Positions 34,885 to 43,097 are shown, counted from the stretch's first letter. The stretch is 64,000 bases of DNA from Bacteroidales bacterium (GCA_035299085.1 DATGXG010000013.1:1-64000); one strand, 5' to 3'. The notes: generated by a model not told the origin, from the letters alone. Translations and numbers: made by a program.

Positions 34885-35418
34885 ATGATTGATCTTTCGA
34901 AAATAAAAGAGCATTTATCCGATTCAAGCCGAAAACTTGCCGATCTCACCGCTAATATGGTTTTTGATGAGCCTTCACTGGTTATTCCGCTTCTCGAGGT
35001 GGCCTGGATGGATGAATATCCATGGTGTCAGCGGGCTTCACGTGTTCTCTGGATTTGCAGTGAGCAGTACCCGCAATTGTTACAGCCGCATCTTTCAAAA
35101 ATCATCCGCAACCTGGCAGATCAGAAATCGGAAAGTGTAAGGAGAAATTTCTTAAAACTCTTTGTTGATCATGATTTCAGGCTAAAAGAAAAAGACAGCA
35201 CGATGCTGATGGATCTGTGCTTTGATTATCTCAACGGCTCCTATTCGGTGGGTGTAAAAGCATACAGCATGGTGGTTCTGTACAAACTTACAAAAGGAAT
35301 TCCCGAAATTCAGCGTGAACTTTACGAAATCATTGAAAGCCAGATGGAAGAAGCTTCAGCCGGTTTCAAAAGCCAGGGAATGAAGATTATGAAAAAGATA
35401 TCTTCCGGGCTTCGTTAG
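34885..35418 (+). CDS. Small HEAT-repeat-like protein
   Basis: I do not recognise a named family. The 177-residue, all-helical soluble protein reads as consecutive helix pairs of HEAT/ARM type (PSLVIPLLEVAWMD, RASRVLWICSEQYPQLLQP, ESVRRNFLKLFVDHDF, SVGVKAYSMVVLYKLTKGIPEIQREL). Such repeats bind other proteins or nucleic acids. No catalytic motif is visible. The ATG at 34885 is the natural start. It is divergent from the RelA-type gene, and its 3' end overlaps the convergent HAD phosphatase gene by 4 bp. Confidence 0.7.
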   Translation: MIDLSKIKEHLSDSSRKLADLTANMVFDEPSLVIPLLEVAWMDEYPWCQRASRVLWICSEQYPQLLQPHLSKIIRNLADQKSESVRRNFLKLFVDHDFRLKEKDSTMLMDLCFDYLNGSYSVGVKAYSMVVLYKLTKGIPEIQRELYEIIESQMEEASAGFKSQGMKIMKKISSGLR

Positions 35419-36077
35419 TTTTCATATAAAAGAAAACGGTACAGGTCACTTACTTTTCTGGCCAGGTAGTCAGGATTATAAGTAACAACTTCTTCTTCAG
35501 GAGTAAATCCATAGGCAACAGCAATCGAATCAATGGCAAGCTCAGTGGCTGCGTTGATATCGTAGTGAGTATCGCCTATTATAACCACATCAAGGGGATC
35601 CTGGATTCCGTTCCGTCTGAGTATCCCGGTAATTAATTCAACTTTTGATGATGCATAACCACTATAGTCAGCGCCTGCAATTTCCCTGAAATATTGCGAA
35701 ATGCCGAAATGTTTTAAGACCTGGTTGGCATATACGATATACTTTGAAGTAGCTACATAGAGGGTAGCGCCAGACTGAAATAACTTTTCAATAAGGTCCT
35801 TCATTCCGTCGTAAAGTTGGTTTTCAAAAAGACCTTTTTCAGCATAGTATTCACGAAACACTTTAACGGCCATCTGATTGGCTTCACCCTGCAATCCAAA
35901 AACATCTGAAAATCCTTTCTGCAATGGAGGTCCTATCAGTGATTGAAGTTTTTCCTTTCCGGGATCAGAAATTCCAAGTTTTTCAAATGTATGATAATAG
36001 GCGTTAAAAATCCCTTCACGTGAATCAGACAGCGTGCCATCAAGGTCAAAAATGATATGTTGATACGAACTTCTCAT
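35415..36077 (-). CDS. HAD-family hydrolase (phosphoglycolate-phosphatase-like)
   Basis: A 220-residue HAD phosphatase of the Gph/PGP type. Motif I is FDLDGTLSD (nucleophile Asp in DLDGT), motif II is the serine/threonine after YVATSKY, motif III is a lysine in SSKVEL, and motif IV is VVIGDTHYDINAA. A helical cap domain (about 18-90) follows motif I. The usual substrate is 2-phosphoglycolate or another small phosphate ester, which sequence alone does not settle. The ATG at 36077 is the only reasonable start. Convergent with the HEAT-like gene. Confidence 0.88.
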   Translation of the reverse strand: MRSSYQHIIFDLDGTLSDSREGIFNAYYHTFEKLGISDPGKEKLQSLIGPPLQKGFSDVFGLQGEANQMAVKVFREYYAEKGLFENQLYDGMKDLIEKLFQSGATLYVATSKYIVYANQVLKHFGISQYFREIAGADYSGYASSKVELITGILRRNGIQDPLDVVIIGDTHYDINAATELAIDSIAVAYGFTPEEEVVTYNPDYLARKVSDLYRFLLYEN

Positions 36078-36205
36078 TGGAATTTACTGCAAATGTGCTA
36101 CTTTTATAATTCAGAAAGTGTCATGGATCAGGCGGCAAATTTATAAGTTTAATTTTAACCGCGAAACCAGTGACAATAAATCAAACCAAATAAAATGTAA
36201 TTACC

Positions 36206-36481
36206 ATGGGAAAAGGAGACAAAAAATCAAAAAGAGGAAAACTTTTTCAAGGTTCATACGGCGTAAGAAGACGTAAAAAAGGCGCTAAGAATGCTACATT
36301 CATTAAACCTAAAGATGTTAAAGAACCTGTAAAGGATGTTAAGGATGTAAAAGAAGTAAAAGACAGCAAAGAGGTGAAGGATATTAAGGAAGTAAAGGAT
36401 ACTCATACGGCAGCTACTGCAAAGCCCAAAGCACCCGCCGCAAAGAAAGAACCCAGGGCAAAAAAAACGGAAACAACCTGA
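36206..36481 (+). CDS. 30S ribosomal protein bTHX with a long VKD/VKE repeat tail
   Basis: The first about 28 residues (start MGKGDKKSKRGKLFQGSYGV, then RRRKKGAK) match bTHX, a tiny basic peptide that stabilises the head of the 30S subunit; the Thermus protein has only 26 residues. Here the core is followed by a low-complexity tail: residues 37-65 are nine or so tripeptides of the form VKD/VKE/SKE/IKE, then an alanine/lysine/proline-rich segment to residue 91. The tail is charged and probably unstructured. It lies 4 bp before metZ, so the two may be translationally linked. The core call is good; whether the tail is functional is open. Confidence 0.85.
   Translation: MGKGDKKSKRGKLFQGSYGVRRRKKGAKNATFIKPKDVKEPVKDVKDVKEVKDSKEVKDIKEVKDTHTAATAKPKAPAAKKEPRAKKTETT
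36314..36411 (+). repeat. In-frame 9-bp microsatellite-like repeat (VKD/VKE codons)
   Basis: Within the bTHX tail the DNA is a degenerate tandem of about 9-bp units of the type GTAAAGGAT/GTTAAGGAT/GTAAAAGAA, encoding VKD or VKE. A change by whole units would keep the frame and vary the length of the tail. Confidence 0.7.
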
Positions 36482-36485
36482 TTGA

Positions 36486-37661
36486 ATGGCAGAAAAAGTA
36501 AAGAAAGAAACAGAAGCAATACGGATCCAGGCGAAAAGATCGGAATATCACGAGCACAGTGTGCCGGTTTTTGAAACTTCAAGCTTTATCTTCAGCAGTG
36601 CAGGTGAGGCGGAAGAAATTTTTAAAGACGAAACACTGGGTTACAGCTATACACGTTTTGCCAACCCGAACACGGATGAACTTATAAAAAAGCTTTGTGC
36701 ACTTGAAAACGCCGAAGATGGCGTTGTTACTGCATCGGGAATGGCTGCGGTTTATGTGAGCATGGCATCCTTACTCAGGCCGGGTGATCATGTTCTTGCA
36801 TCCAGACAGTTGTTTGGCTCCACGCATGTGCTGTTGACCCAGATCTTTGTGAAATGGGGAATATCGCATTCATATGTGGATATTAATAACAAGGATGAGT
36901 GGAAAGAAAATATAATGCCCAATACAAGGCTTCTTTATGTTGAAACGCCTTCAAATCCGGGACTGGATATTGCAGATCTTGCATTCCTCGGTCGCCTTGC
37001 CAGTAAGAATAACCTTTATTTCCTGGTTGATAATTGTTTTGCGACCCCGTTATTGCAGAATCCTTTGGATTTTGGCGCTGATCTTGTCATTCATTCAACA
37101 ACCAAACTGATTGACGGCCAGGGTCGCACAATCGGAGGTGCCGTTGTTGGTAACAGGGATGTAATTCAGGATGTAAGACAATTTACAAAAGTTACCGGAC
37201 CGGTAATGTCACCACATACCGCATGGTTGTTGTCAAAAAGTCTTGAAACGCTTTCCCCCAGGCTCGAACGTCATTGTTCAAATGCCCTTAAACTGGCTTC
37301 AATGCTTGAGGCCAACAAAGATGTCATGTGGGTGAAATATCCTTTTTTAAAGTCGCATCCACAGTATAAAACGGCGAGAAAGCAGATGAAAGCCGGTGGT
37401 GCGTTAATCTCTTTCGAGCTGAAAGGCGGGACCAAAAGGGCCCACCGGTTCATCGATGCATTAAAGCTGGTTTCCATATCTTCAAACCTGGGTGATTCAA
37501 GAACCATCATAACACACCCGGCTACCACTACTCATTCAAAACTCAGTGCTGAGGAGAGAAAACTTTCCGGCATAACCGAAGGTTTGCTCAGGGTATCGGT
37601 TGGTCTTGAACATATTGATGACCTGATGGCTGATTTTGCCCAGGCCATCCAAAAAACATGA
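36486..37661 (+). CDS. metZ: O-succinylhomoserine sulfhydrylase (trans-sulfuration PLP enzyme)
   Basis: A 391-residue PLP enzyme of the Cys/Met metabolism family, probably making homocysteine from O-succinylhomoserine and sulfide in methionine synthesis. Seen: YSYTRFANPN, the ASGMAAVYVS phosphate/PLP segment, VETPSNPGL, and the PLP lysine in HSTTKLIDGQGRTIGG (near residue 207). The DGQGR loop after the lysine is typical of MetZ and methionine-gamma-lyase relatives. It starts 4 bp after the bTHX gene and its stop abuts the convergent acs stop. Cystathionine-gamma-synthase or methionine gamma-lyase activity cannot be excluded from sequence alone. Confidence 0.85.
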   Translation: MAEKVKKETEAIRIQAKRSEYHEHSVPVFETSSFIFSSAGEAEEIFKDETLGYSYTRFANPNTDELIKKLCALENAEDGVVTASGMAAVYVSMASLLRPGDHVLASRQLFGSTHVLLTQIFVKWGISHSYVDINNKDEWKENIMPNTRLLYVETPSNPGLDIADLAFLGRLASKNNLYFLVDNCFATPLLQNPLDFGADLVIHSTTKLIDGQGRTIGGAVVGNRDVIQDVRQFTKVTGPVMSPHTAWLLSKSLETLSPRLERHCSNALKLASMLEANKDVMWVKYPFLKSHPQYKTARKQMKAGGALISFELKGGTKRAHRFIDALKLVSISSNLGDSRTIITHPATTTHSKLSAEERKLSGITEGLLRVSVGLEHIDDLMADFAQAIQKT

Positions 37662-39554
37662 TTAATCTTCAAGGGTACTAAGGTCTCCTTCGGGAAGACC
37701 AAGTATCCTTGCTTTTAATACCCTCCGCATGATTTTCCCGCTTCTTGTTTTCGGAAGTGAATCAACAATCTTCACTGCCTCCGGCCGGGCAATCGAACCA
37801 AGATGATCCACTACGTGCTTGCCGAGTTCCTGTTCCAGTTCACGTGATGCCTCAAATCCTTTCTTTATAATTACAAACATGTGAATGGCGTTCCCTTTGA
37901 TATCATGGGGAACAGCGACCGCGGCCGATTCTGCAACTGCAGGATGGCTGATCATAACACTTTCTATTTCTGCTGTTCCCAGCCTGTAACCGCTTACTTT
38001 AATTACATCGTCTACCCTTCCGATGATCCAGAAATACCCGTTCTCGTCTTTTTTTGCCGAATCGCCTGTAAGATACCACCCCTTATCTTTATACTTTGAC
38101 CAATAGGTTTCAACAAACCGTTCCGGATCGCGGTATACTCCGGCTGTCATTCCCGGCCAGGGATTTTTAATTACGAGATTTCCTTCTTCACCGGCTCTTA
38201 CTTCATTTCCCTTGTCATCAACAACAGCTACTTCATTTCCGAAAAATGGTTTTGTGGCTGATCCCGGTCTGAGGGGTGTAATGGGTAACGGGGTTATCAT
38301 GAAGCCCCCGGTTTCGGTTTGCCACCATGTATCCATTACCGGACAGCGTTCCTGCCCGATGTATTTATAATACCACTTCCAGGCTTCAGGATTGATAGGC
38401 TCCCCCACCGACCCGAGTAACCGCAAAGAGCTCAGGTCATTTCTTTTTGGCCATGATTCGCCGAAGCGCATTAGTCCACGAATAGCCGTTGGTGAAGTAT
38501 ATAAAATATTAATACCGTATTTCTCAACCATTTTCCACCACCTGTCCGGATACGGATGGTTTGGCGCGCCTTCATAAAGCATAACTGTTGCCCCGTTGAT
38601 TAACGGACCGTAAACAATATAACTATGCCCTGTAACCCAGCCCGGATCAGCAGCGCACCAGTAACGGTCTCCCGGTTTAAGGTCGAATACCATACGCAGT
38701 GTTGAGGCAATATAAACACTGTAACCCCCGTGAGTATGGACAAGTGCTTTGGGTTTACCTGTTGATCCGGAAGTATACAACAGGTAAAGCATGTCATCTG
38801 AATCCATCTGTTCTGTTTCGCATTTGTTTCCGGCTATGGGAAGCGACTTCAAATCGTGATACCAGTAATCCCTGTCGTTTTCCATGTATACATCCTGTCC
38901 TGTTCGTTTAACAGTGATACAGATTTCCATGGTAGGTGAAAGTTCCATTGCTTTGTTTACAATGCTTTTCAGTTCAATGATCTTTCCCCTTCGATAACCG
39001 CCGTCAGCTGTGATCACTACCCGGCTGTTTGCATCGTTAATTCGATCAGCAAGGGCTTCGTGACTGAATCCTCCGTATACCACACTGTGTGCGGCACCTA
39101 TTTTGGCACAGGCAAGCATGGCAAAAATCTGTTCGGGTATCTGTGGCATATAAATGGTAACCACATCTCCTTTCTTCACACCCATGCTTTTCAGAATGTT
39201 GGCAAACTGGCAAACTTCCCGGTTCAGCGCATGATATGAGAAAGTGCGCAGGTCGCCCGGCTCACCTTCCCAAATTAAAGCCAGTTTGTTTCGGACTTCG
39301 GTGTGCTGGTGCCTGTCGATTGCATTATATACCACATTGGTTTTTCCGCCCGAAAACCATTTATAAAAAGGAGGATTTGAGGCGTCAAGTACTTTGTCCC
39401 ATTTTTTAAACCAATGAAGTTTATCTGCCTCTTCGGCCCAGAATTTTTCCCTGTTTTTTACAGAATAGCGATACAGATTATCGTATTCAAGGACATTCGC
39501 CTGTTGCAGTATTTGTTCCGACGGGTAATACCAGTTATCAGCAGTTGGTTCCAT
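37662..39554 (-). CDS. acs: Acetyl-coenzyme A synthetase
   Basis: An AMP-forming ligase that activates acetate to acetyl-CoA. The 630 residues have the expected N-terminal ACAS_N region (WYYPSEQ...), the AMP-binding signature YTSGSTGKPKALVHTHGG, VMDTWWQTETGG, and the C-terminal lysine motif KTRSGKIMRR that forms the adenylate and is a site of regulatory acetylation in other species. Length and motifs are typical of true Acs. It is convergent with metZ without a gap, and downstream of tRNA-Lys with a terminator between. Confidence 0.93.
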   Translation of the reverse strand: MEPTADNWYYPSEQILQQANVLEYDNLYRYSVKNREKFWAEEADKLHWFKKWDKVLDASNPPFYKWFSGGKTNVVYNAIDRHQHTEVRNKLALIWEGEPGDLRTFSYHALNREVCQFANILKSMGVKKGDVVTIYMPQIPEQIFAMLACAKIGAAHSVVYGGFSHEALADRINDANSRVVITADGGYRRGKIIELKSIVNKAMELSPTMEICITVKRTGQDVYMENDRDYWYHDLKSLPIAGNKCETEQMDSDDMLYLLYTSGSTGKPKALVHTHGGYSVYIASTLRMVFDLKPGDRYWCAADPGWVTGHSYIVYGPLINGATVMLYEGAPNHPYPDRWWKMVEKYGINILYTSPTAIRGLMRFGESWPKRNDLSSLRLLGSVGEPINPEAWKWYYKYIGQERCPVMDTWWQTETGGFMITPLPITPLRPGSATKPFFGNEVAVVDDKGNEVRAGEEGNLVIKNPWPGMTAGVYRDPERFVETYWSKYKDKGWYLTGDSAKKDENGYFWIIGRVDDVIKVSGYRLGTAEIESVMISHPAVAESAAVAVPHDIKGNAIHMFVIIKKGFEASRELEQELGKHVVDHLGSIARPEAVKIVDSLPKTRSGKIMRRVLKARILGLPEGDLSTLED

Positions 39555-39625
39555 AATATTGAAGATTAGGTTTTTGGAGCACTGCTAATGGTAACAATAA
39601 AGAGTGGGGATTGTTGAAAATGAAA

Positions 39626-39651
39626 AAAGGCAGGTTGTATTACCTGCCTTT
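39626..39651 (-). terminator. Rho-independent terminator of tRNA-Lys
   Basis: A 10-bp stem AAAGGCAGGT / ACCTGCCTTT with a 6-nt loop lies directly after the tRNA on the minus strand. There it is followed by a T-run (A-rich on the plus strand, 39623-39628). Confidence 0.88.
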
Positions 39652-39652
39652 G

Positions 39653-39725
39653 TCGGTCCGCAGGGATTCGAACCCTGGACCCATTGATTAAGAGTCAATT
39701 GCTCTACCAACTGAGCTACGGACCG
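39653..39725 (-). tRNA. tRNA-Lys (anticodon CUU)
   Basis: The 73-nt cloverleaf on the minus strand has a perfect 7-bp acceptor (CGGTCCG / CGGACCG), D-arm GCTC/GAGC, anticodon stem ATTGA / TCAAT with loop CTCTTAA (anticodon CTT), T-arm CAGGG TTCGAAT CCCTG and discriminator A73. It decodes AAG. CCA is not encoded. Confidence 0.95.
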
Positions 39726-39807
39726 CTGTGAAAATTCTTAAGCGGCTGCAAATTTAACAATATTTCGATAAATGCAAGGTTGGCCTGTTACAAAATTCAA
39801 ATTTGCT

Positions 39808-39815
39808 TATTTTTG
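39808..39815 (+). promoter_or_regulatory. -7 promoter box of the radical SAM gene
   Basis: TATTTTTG fits TAnnTTTG. It lies inside the longest possible reading frame, so translation must begin downstream of about 39820. Confidence 0.5.
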
Positions 39816-39832
39816 TGGCCAACACTGCGGTT

Positions 39833-40744
39833 TTGAAAGAATTTGACAATTGCGTCCTTTGTCCCCGCGAATGCAGGGCTAACCGAAATGCCGGGCAACT
39901 CGGATATTGCGGCTGTGATGCCAGTTACAACATTGCATCGGTATGCATCCACAAGGGCGAAGAGCCACCGGTTAACGGCAAAAACGGTATATGCAACTTG
40001 TTTTTCACAGGGTGTAATCTTCGTTGTTCGTTCTGTCAGAATTACCAGATAAGCCGGCGTAAAAGCGCCAATCAGAAAGAACAGAATTTACAGGATATCA
40101 TGCAGGAAATAATCTCCTGCCTGGATTCGGGCATCGAAGCCATCGGTTTTGTCAGTCCTACCCATCATGTGCCCCATGTTAAAGAAATCATCCGCGAACT
40201 TCACAGACGCAACTTCCATCCGGTAACGGTATATAATACTAACGCCTATGATAAGGTAAGTGTACTCAAAGATCTCGAAGGATTGATTGATGTGTATCTC
40301 CCCGACTTCAAATACCTGGACAGTGAGGTGGCCAAATCATTTTCCGATGCTACCGGTTATCCCGAGATTGCAAAAGAGGCCATAAAAGAGATGTACAGGC
40401 AGAAGGGAAGCTCGGTTATCCTTAATGAAAACGGTCAGGCCATAACGGGCATGATTGTCAGACATCTGGTTTTACCAGGACAGTCCGATGATTCAGTAAA
40501 AATTATGCAATGGATTGCAGAGGAACTATCCTCTTCGGTACATGTTTCTTTAATGTCGCAATACTACCCCACCGCCTGTGTAGGCGGTCATCCGGTTCTT
40601 GGACGCAAAATAACCGAAGAAGAATACACACGTGTATTAAACGCAATGGAAGAATTTGGCTTTTACCGGGGATGGATCCAGGAATATGAAAGTTCAGTGA
40701 CGTACCGGCCGGATTTTGATCGTTCAAACCCGTTTGAGGTTTAA
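39833..40744 (+). CDS. Radical SAM protein (pyruvate-formate-lyase-activase-like)
   Basis: A protein of about 303 residues that uses a 4Fe-4S cluster and SAM to generate a radical, probably on a protein glycine or in cofactor chemistry. It has an N-terminal cysteine cluster (CVLCPRECRANR, then YCGC), the radical SAM motif CNLRCSFCQNY, and a GFVSPTHH segment. This layout is seen in the PflA-related family found beside AmmeMemoRadiSam systems. No ATG occurs at the start: the choices are TTG 39803, GTG 39815 or TTG 39833, and the promoter box makes the last most likely. The target protein is not identified; no glycyl-radical enzyme lies nearby. Confidence 0.75.
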   Translation: MKEFDNCVLCPRECRANRNAGQLGYCGCDASYNIASVCIHKGEEPPVNGKNGICNLFFTGCNLRCSFCQNYQISRRKSANQKEQNLQDIMQEIISCLDSGIEAIGFVSPTHHVPHVKEIIRELHRRNFHPVTVYNTNAYDKVSVLKDLEGLIDVYLPDFKYLDSEVAKSFSDATGYPEIAKEAIKEMYRQKGSSVILNENGQAITGMIVRHLVLPGQSDDSVKIMQWIAEELSSSVHVSLMSQYYPTACVGGHPVLGRKITEEEYTRVLNAMEEFGFYRGWIQEYESSVTYRPDFDRSNPFEV

Positions 40745-40759
40745 GGTTTGTGGTTTGAA

Positions 40760-40807
40760 GTTTTTTGTTTGAGGTTGACCTGGAACATCAAACCTCAAAC
40801 AAAAAAC
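40760..40807. repeat. Strong inverted repeat of the TTTGAGGTTTGA type
   Basis: GTTTTTTGTTTGAGGTTGA (40760-40778) pairs with TCAAACCTCAAACAAAAAAC (40788-40807), 19-20 bp with a one-base bulge and a 9-nt loop. It fills the convergent gap between the radical SAM gene and the second DUF4252 gene. It may be a bidirectional terminator or an intergenic repeat element; a related sequence occurs at about 43873-43913. Confidence 0.85.
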
Positions 40808-40813
40808 AATAAA

Positions 40814-41353
40814 CTATTTTTCATCAATCTTCTCCAGATTCTGCATGCCTTCCACGTTCATGCTTTTGGCAAGTTTTGATATGTTTTTCATATCGATATC
40901 GCCCTGGATACTTATTAACACGCTTTCATCATTTCCTCCGATGACCATGAGCAGTTCGGCAACCTTATTGCCGTTTTCCTTAACAAAGAACTTTATGTTC
41001 TGATCTTTCTCACGCACTACCATTACTTCTTTATAAGGTGACGAAGGCAATACCTTCATGATCTCCTGGTAAAGATTTACAGGTGTGGGAGTGGCAGGGT
41101 CATCATCGGTGACAAGTATTTTTATACCGGTAAGTTTACTGATGACATGGTTCAGATCTTCCTGGTTCTTTGCATCCAGGTTCTCGTCGCTCCGGAACAT
41201 ATCAAACATATATTTTGAAATATATACGGAAGTGAAACCTTCTTTTCCCGAGTACTTATCAAACAGCTTGTCCATAATACTCTGTGCCTGTGAAACAACC
41301 GGTAAGGCAAGCAATCCCATAGCTAGAAGAAATGTTTTCATATGATTATTCAT
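40814..41353 (-). CDS. DUF4252 family exported protein (distal copy)
   Basis: A 179-residue secreted protein with a signal peptide (MNNHMKTFLLAMGLLALPVV..., cleaved after SQA or so). The body (KLFDKYSGKEGFTSVYISKYMFDMF) is the DUF4252 hallmark, followed by KEVMVVREKDQNIKFFVKENG and LLMVIGGNDESVLISIQGDI. The family's role is unknown; it is frequently coupled to ECF sigma genes in Bacteroidota as I recall. It is paralogous to the first gene of the operon. The start overlaps the anti-sigma stop by 1 nt (TAATG), so translation is coupled. Confidence 0.88.
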   Translation of the reverse strand: MNNHMKTFLLAMGLLALPVVSQAQSIMDKLFDKYSGKEGFTSVYISKYMFDMFRSDENLDAKNQEDLNHVISKLTGIKILVTDDDPATPTPVNLYQEIMKVLPSSPYKEVMVVREKDQNIKFFVKENGNKVAELLMVIGGNDESVLISIQGDIDMKNISKLAKSMNVEGMQNLEKIDEK

Positions 41354-41916
41354 TATTTTTTCAAATTGGATGATTGATTAATAAAGGATACGAGGTTCAG
41401 CATTCCCATACTCTGATCGATTTTTTCAAGCTTTTTCAACTGGCTCGCTCCTGTATTCATTTTTGTTATATTGGAAAGAGGCTGCATGCTTTTATTCATT
41501 TTCTGCGAAATAAAAAGCAGCGTTTTCTGGGTTTCAAGATAAGCAAGCTGGGGATCGGTATAGGTATCCTTAAGTTCATTGTGTTCAAACCTGAAAACGA
41601 TCACCGATGCGATGGTTATGAACAAGGCTATTGAAGCTGCGATCATCAAACGCGAAAGGTTAAGCTTCCGGCTTGGTATTTCAGGAACTGTTTCCGAGTC
41701 TTCAATTTTACTGATGATTCTTGCCTCGAGGGATGTCGTATCAATTGAAAATTCTTTTCCCTTTTTAAAAAGCATGAACTGATTTTTCAAAGGGATAAGG
41801 TCATCTTCGATGGTTTGGTTCCCTGAAAAATAATCTTCCAGGATCATCTCCTCTTCCCTGCTGGTCAGGCCCGAGAAGTATTTTTCAATTAGCTGATGGA
41901 TCCGGTCGTTTTTCAT
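41353..41916 (-). CDS. Putative membrane anti-sigma factor
   Basis: A 187-residue single-span protein. The cytoplasmic N-terminal part (about 1-80) has a short helical region (LIEKYFSGLTSREEEMILED) like the sigma-binding helices of small anti-sigma factors. One transmembrane helix follows (about 88-108, LMIAASIALFITIASVIVFRF-like), then a periplasmic helical domain of about 75 residues. No zinc-binding HxxxCxxC motif is seen. It overlaps the sigma gene by 4 nt (ATGA), as in typical sigma/anti-sigma pairs. The call rests on position and topology. Confidence 0.75.
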   Translation of the reverse strand: MKNDRIHQLIEKYFSGLTSREEEMILEDYFSGNQTIEDDLIPLKNQFMLFKKGKEFSIDTTSLEARIISKIEDSETVPEIPSRKLNLSRLMIAASIALFITIASVIVFRFEHNELKDTYTDPQLAYLETQKTLLFISQKMNKSMQPLSNITKMNTGASQLKKLEKIDQSMGMLNLVSFINQSSNLKK

Positions 41917-42419
41917 TTGTATTCAAACTTAGTCATTTCTTCTCGTATCCTGTTTCGCGCCCTGGATAGGTTAACTCTTACGGCGTTCACATTCATATCC
42001 ATTATTTCTGCAATTTCTTCAAATTCCCTGTTCTCAAGTTCCCTGAGTTGAATGATATGACGTTGCTGTTCAGGTAGTTTGTCCAGAATTTCAAACAGCA
42101 GGGACAATTCGTCGGTGTTTTCAAGTGTTTTGTAAGGATCTGTATCATCGCTCTTCCTGTCATACCAGGTATTGTAACTTTCAATATACACCGGTTTTCT
42201 TGCTTTTATCCGGTCGAGACACCAGTTTCGTGTCACCTTAAGCGAAAAAGCTTCAATGCTGTTATATTGATCAAGTGACTCTCTTATCTTCCATAATTTC
42301 AGGAAAACCTCCTGCACAGCATCTTCAGCTTCCGTTTTATTTTTCAACAGCAGGTAAGCATAGTGAAACAATCTGCCTGTAAGGGGCATTATTTGCTTCC
42401 TGAAATCGTTAATTTCCAT
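41913..42419 (-). CDS. ECF-type RNA polymerase sigma factor
   Basis: A 168-residue sigma-70 family protein with only regions 2 and 4. Region 2 includes YLLLKNKTEAEDAVQEVFLKLW (first 20 residues of the motif are diagnostic) and region 4 ends with REFEEIAEIMDMNVNAVRVN, followed by LSRARNRIREEM, the DNA-recognising helix-turn-helix. It directs polymerase to a small regulon, probably starting with its own operon, whose first gene has an ECF-type promoter. It overlaps the anti-sigma gene by 4 nt and follows the first DUF4252 gene by 39 bp. Confidence 0.93.
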   Translation of the reverse strand: MEINDFRKQIMPLTGRLFHYAYLLLKNKTEAEDAVQEVFLKLWKIRESLDQYNSIEAFSLKVTRNWCLDRIKARKPVYIESYNTWYDRKSDDTDPYKTLENTDELSLLFEILDKLPEQQRHIIQLRELENREFEEIAEIMDMNVNAVRVNLSRARNRIREEMTKFEYK

Positions 42420-42458
42420 GTTTACCTGCTGTGAGTGTTCGACTCCTGTAAGTTCCTT

Positions 42459-42971
42459 TTATTTTTCGAGCATTTTGAAATGGTCAAATCCTTTTCCCTG
42501 GTATTTTCCGGCCATCTTAGCTACTTCGCTGAGCAGCATATCGCCTTTAACCTGGATAAGGGCATTGTCATCCTTACCGCCTGCAATCAGAAGTACTTCC
42601 GAAATCCTTCCCTTAGCTTCCTTAATAAGTATTACAACATCTTCATCCTGTTCCTTCACGCTCATCATTTCCTTATAAACTGATTTGTCGAGTTTATCAT
42701 ACACTTCCGATTTCAGATTGATATCGGCCGGTTTATCACAATTTTTTTCAAGAGCCAGTATCCTGACTTCTGTAAGTTTGGATGTAAAAACTGTGTCCTG
42801 CATTTGCTGTTGAGCTTGTGTTATAAGGTTCAGCATATCACCAGTAATATTCACCGTTGTAACACCCTGGGCACCGGCATATTTTGAGAACACATCACTG
42901 ATTATATCCTTTTGAGCAAACGTGCAGTTCGCGAGAAGCAGTGAAGCGGCAACGAGTATCAGCTTATTCAT
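42459..42971 (-). CDS. DUF4252 family exported protein (first gene of the ECF operon)
   Basis: A 170-residue protein with a signal peptide (MNKLILVAASLLLANCTFAQ) and possible lipobox LANC. The DUF4252 core reads DVFSKYAGAQGVTTVNITGDMLNLI, then YKEMMSVKEQDEDVVILIKE and LLIAGGKDDNALIQVKGDM, clearly paralogous to the distal copy. I chose the ATG at 42971; the open frame to 43010 is ruled out because the predicted transcription start lies near 43006. It is the first gene behind the ECF promoter, so its product would rise sharply when the sigma factor is free. Function unknown. Confidence 0.88.
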   Translation of the reverse strand: MNKLILVAASLLLANCTFAQKDIISDVFSKYAGAQGVTTVNITGDMLNLITQAQQQMQDTVFTSKLTEVRILALEKNCDKPADINLKSEVYDKLDKSVYKEMMSVKEQDEDVVILIKEAKGRISEVLLIAGGKDDNALIQVKGDMLLSEVAKMAGKYQGKGFDHFKMLEK

Positions 42972-43012
42972 AATGTTTAGAATTAAATTGTTTGTACCTG
43001 AATTCAGCATTA

Positions 43013-43039
43013 AGACGAGGTGCCAAGGAATATATTACA
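43013..43039 (-). promoter_or_regulatory. ECF-type promoter of the DUF4252-sigma-anti-sigma-DUF4252 operon
   Basis: On the minus strand TGTAA (43039-43035) and CGTCT (43017-43013) are separated by 17 bp. This fits the pattern of ECF promoters (-35 with AAC/TGTAA, -10 with CGTC). The predicted start near 43006 gives a leader of about 35 nt. No TAnnTTTG box is present, so the operon is probably autoregulated. Confidence 0.6.
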
Positions 43040-43089
43040 ATAAATATCAACAATTTTCAGGAAAAGTCTTCTAACAAGCTCGTAATTAT

Positions 43090-43097
43090 TACCTTTG
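43090..43097 (+). promoter_or_regulatory. -7 promoter box of the LolA-like gene
   Basis: TACCTTTG matches TAnnTTTG, 26 bp before the ATG at 43123. The LolA-like gene therefore uses the housekeeping promoter type while the divergent operon uses an ECF type. Confidence 0.5.

Noticed and set aside
36078..36205. SAM riboswitch upstream of the bTHX-metZ pair
   Set aside because: The gap shows no conserved SAM-I/SAM-II core or stable multi-helix structure by eye.
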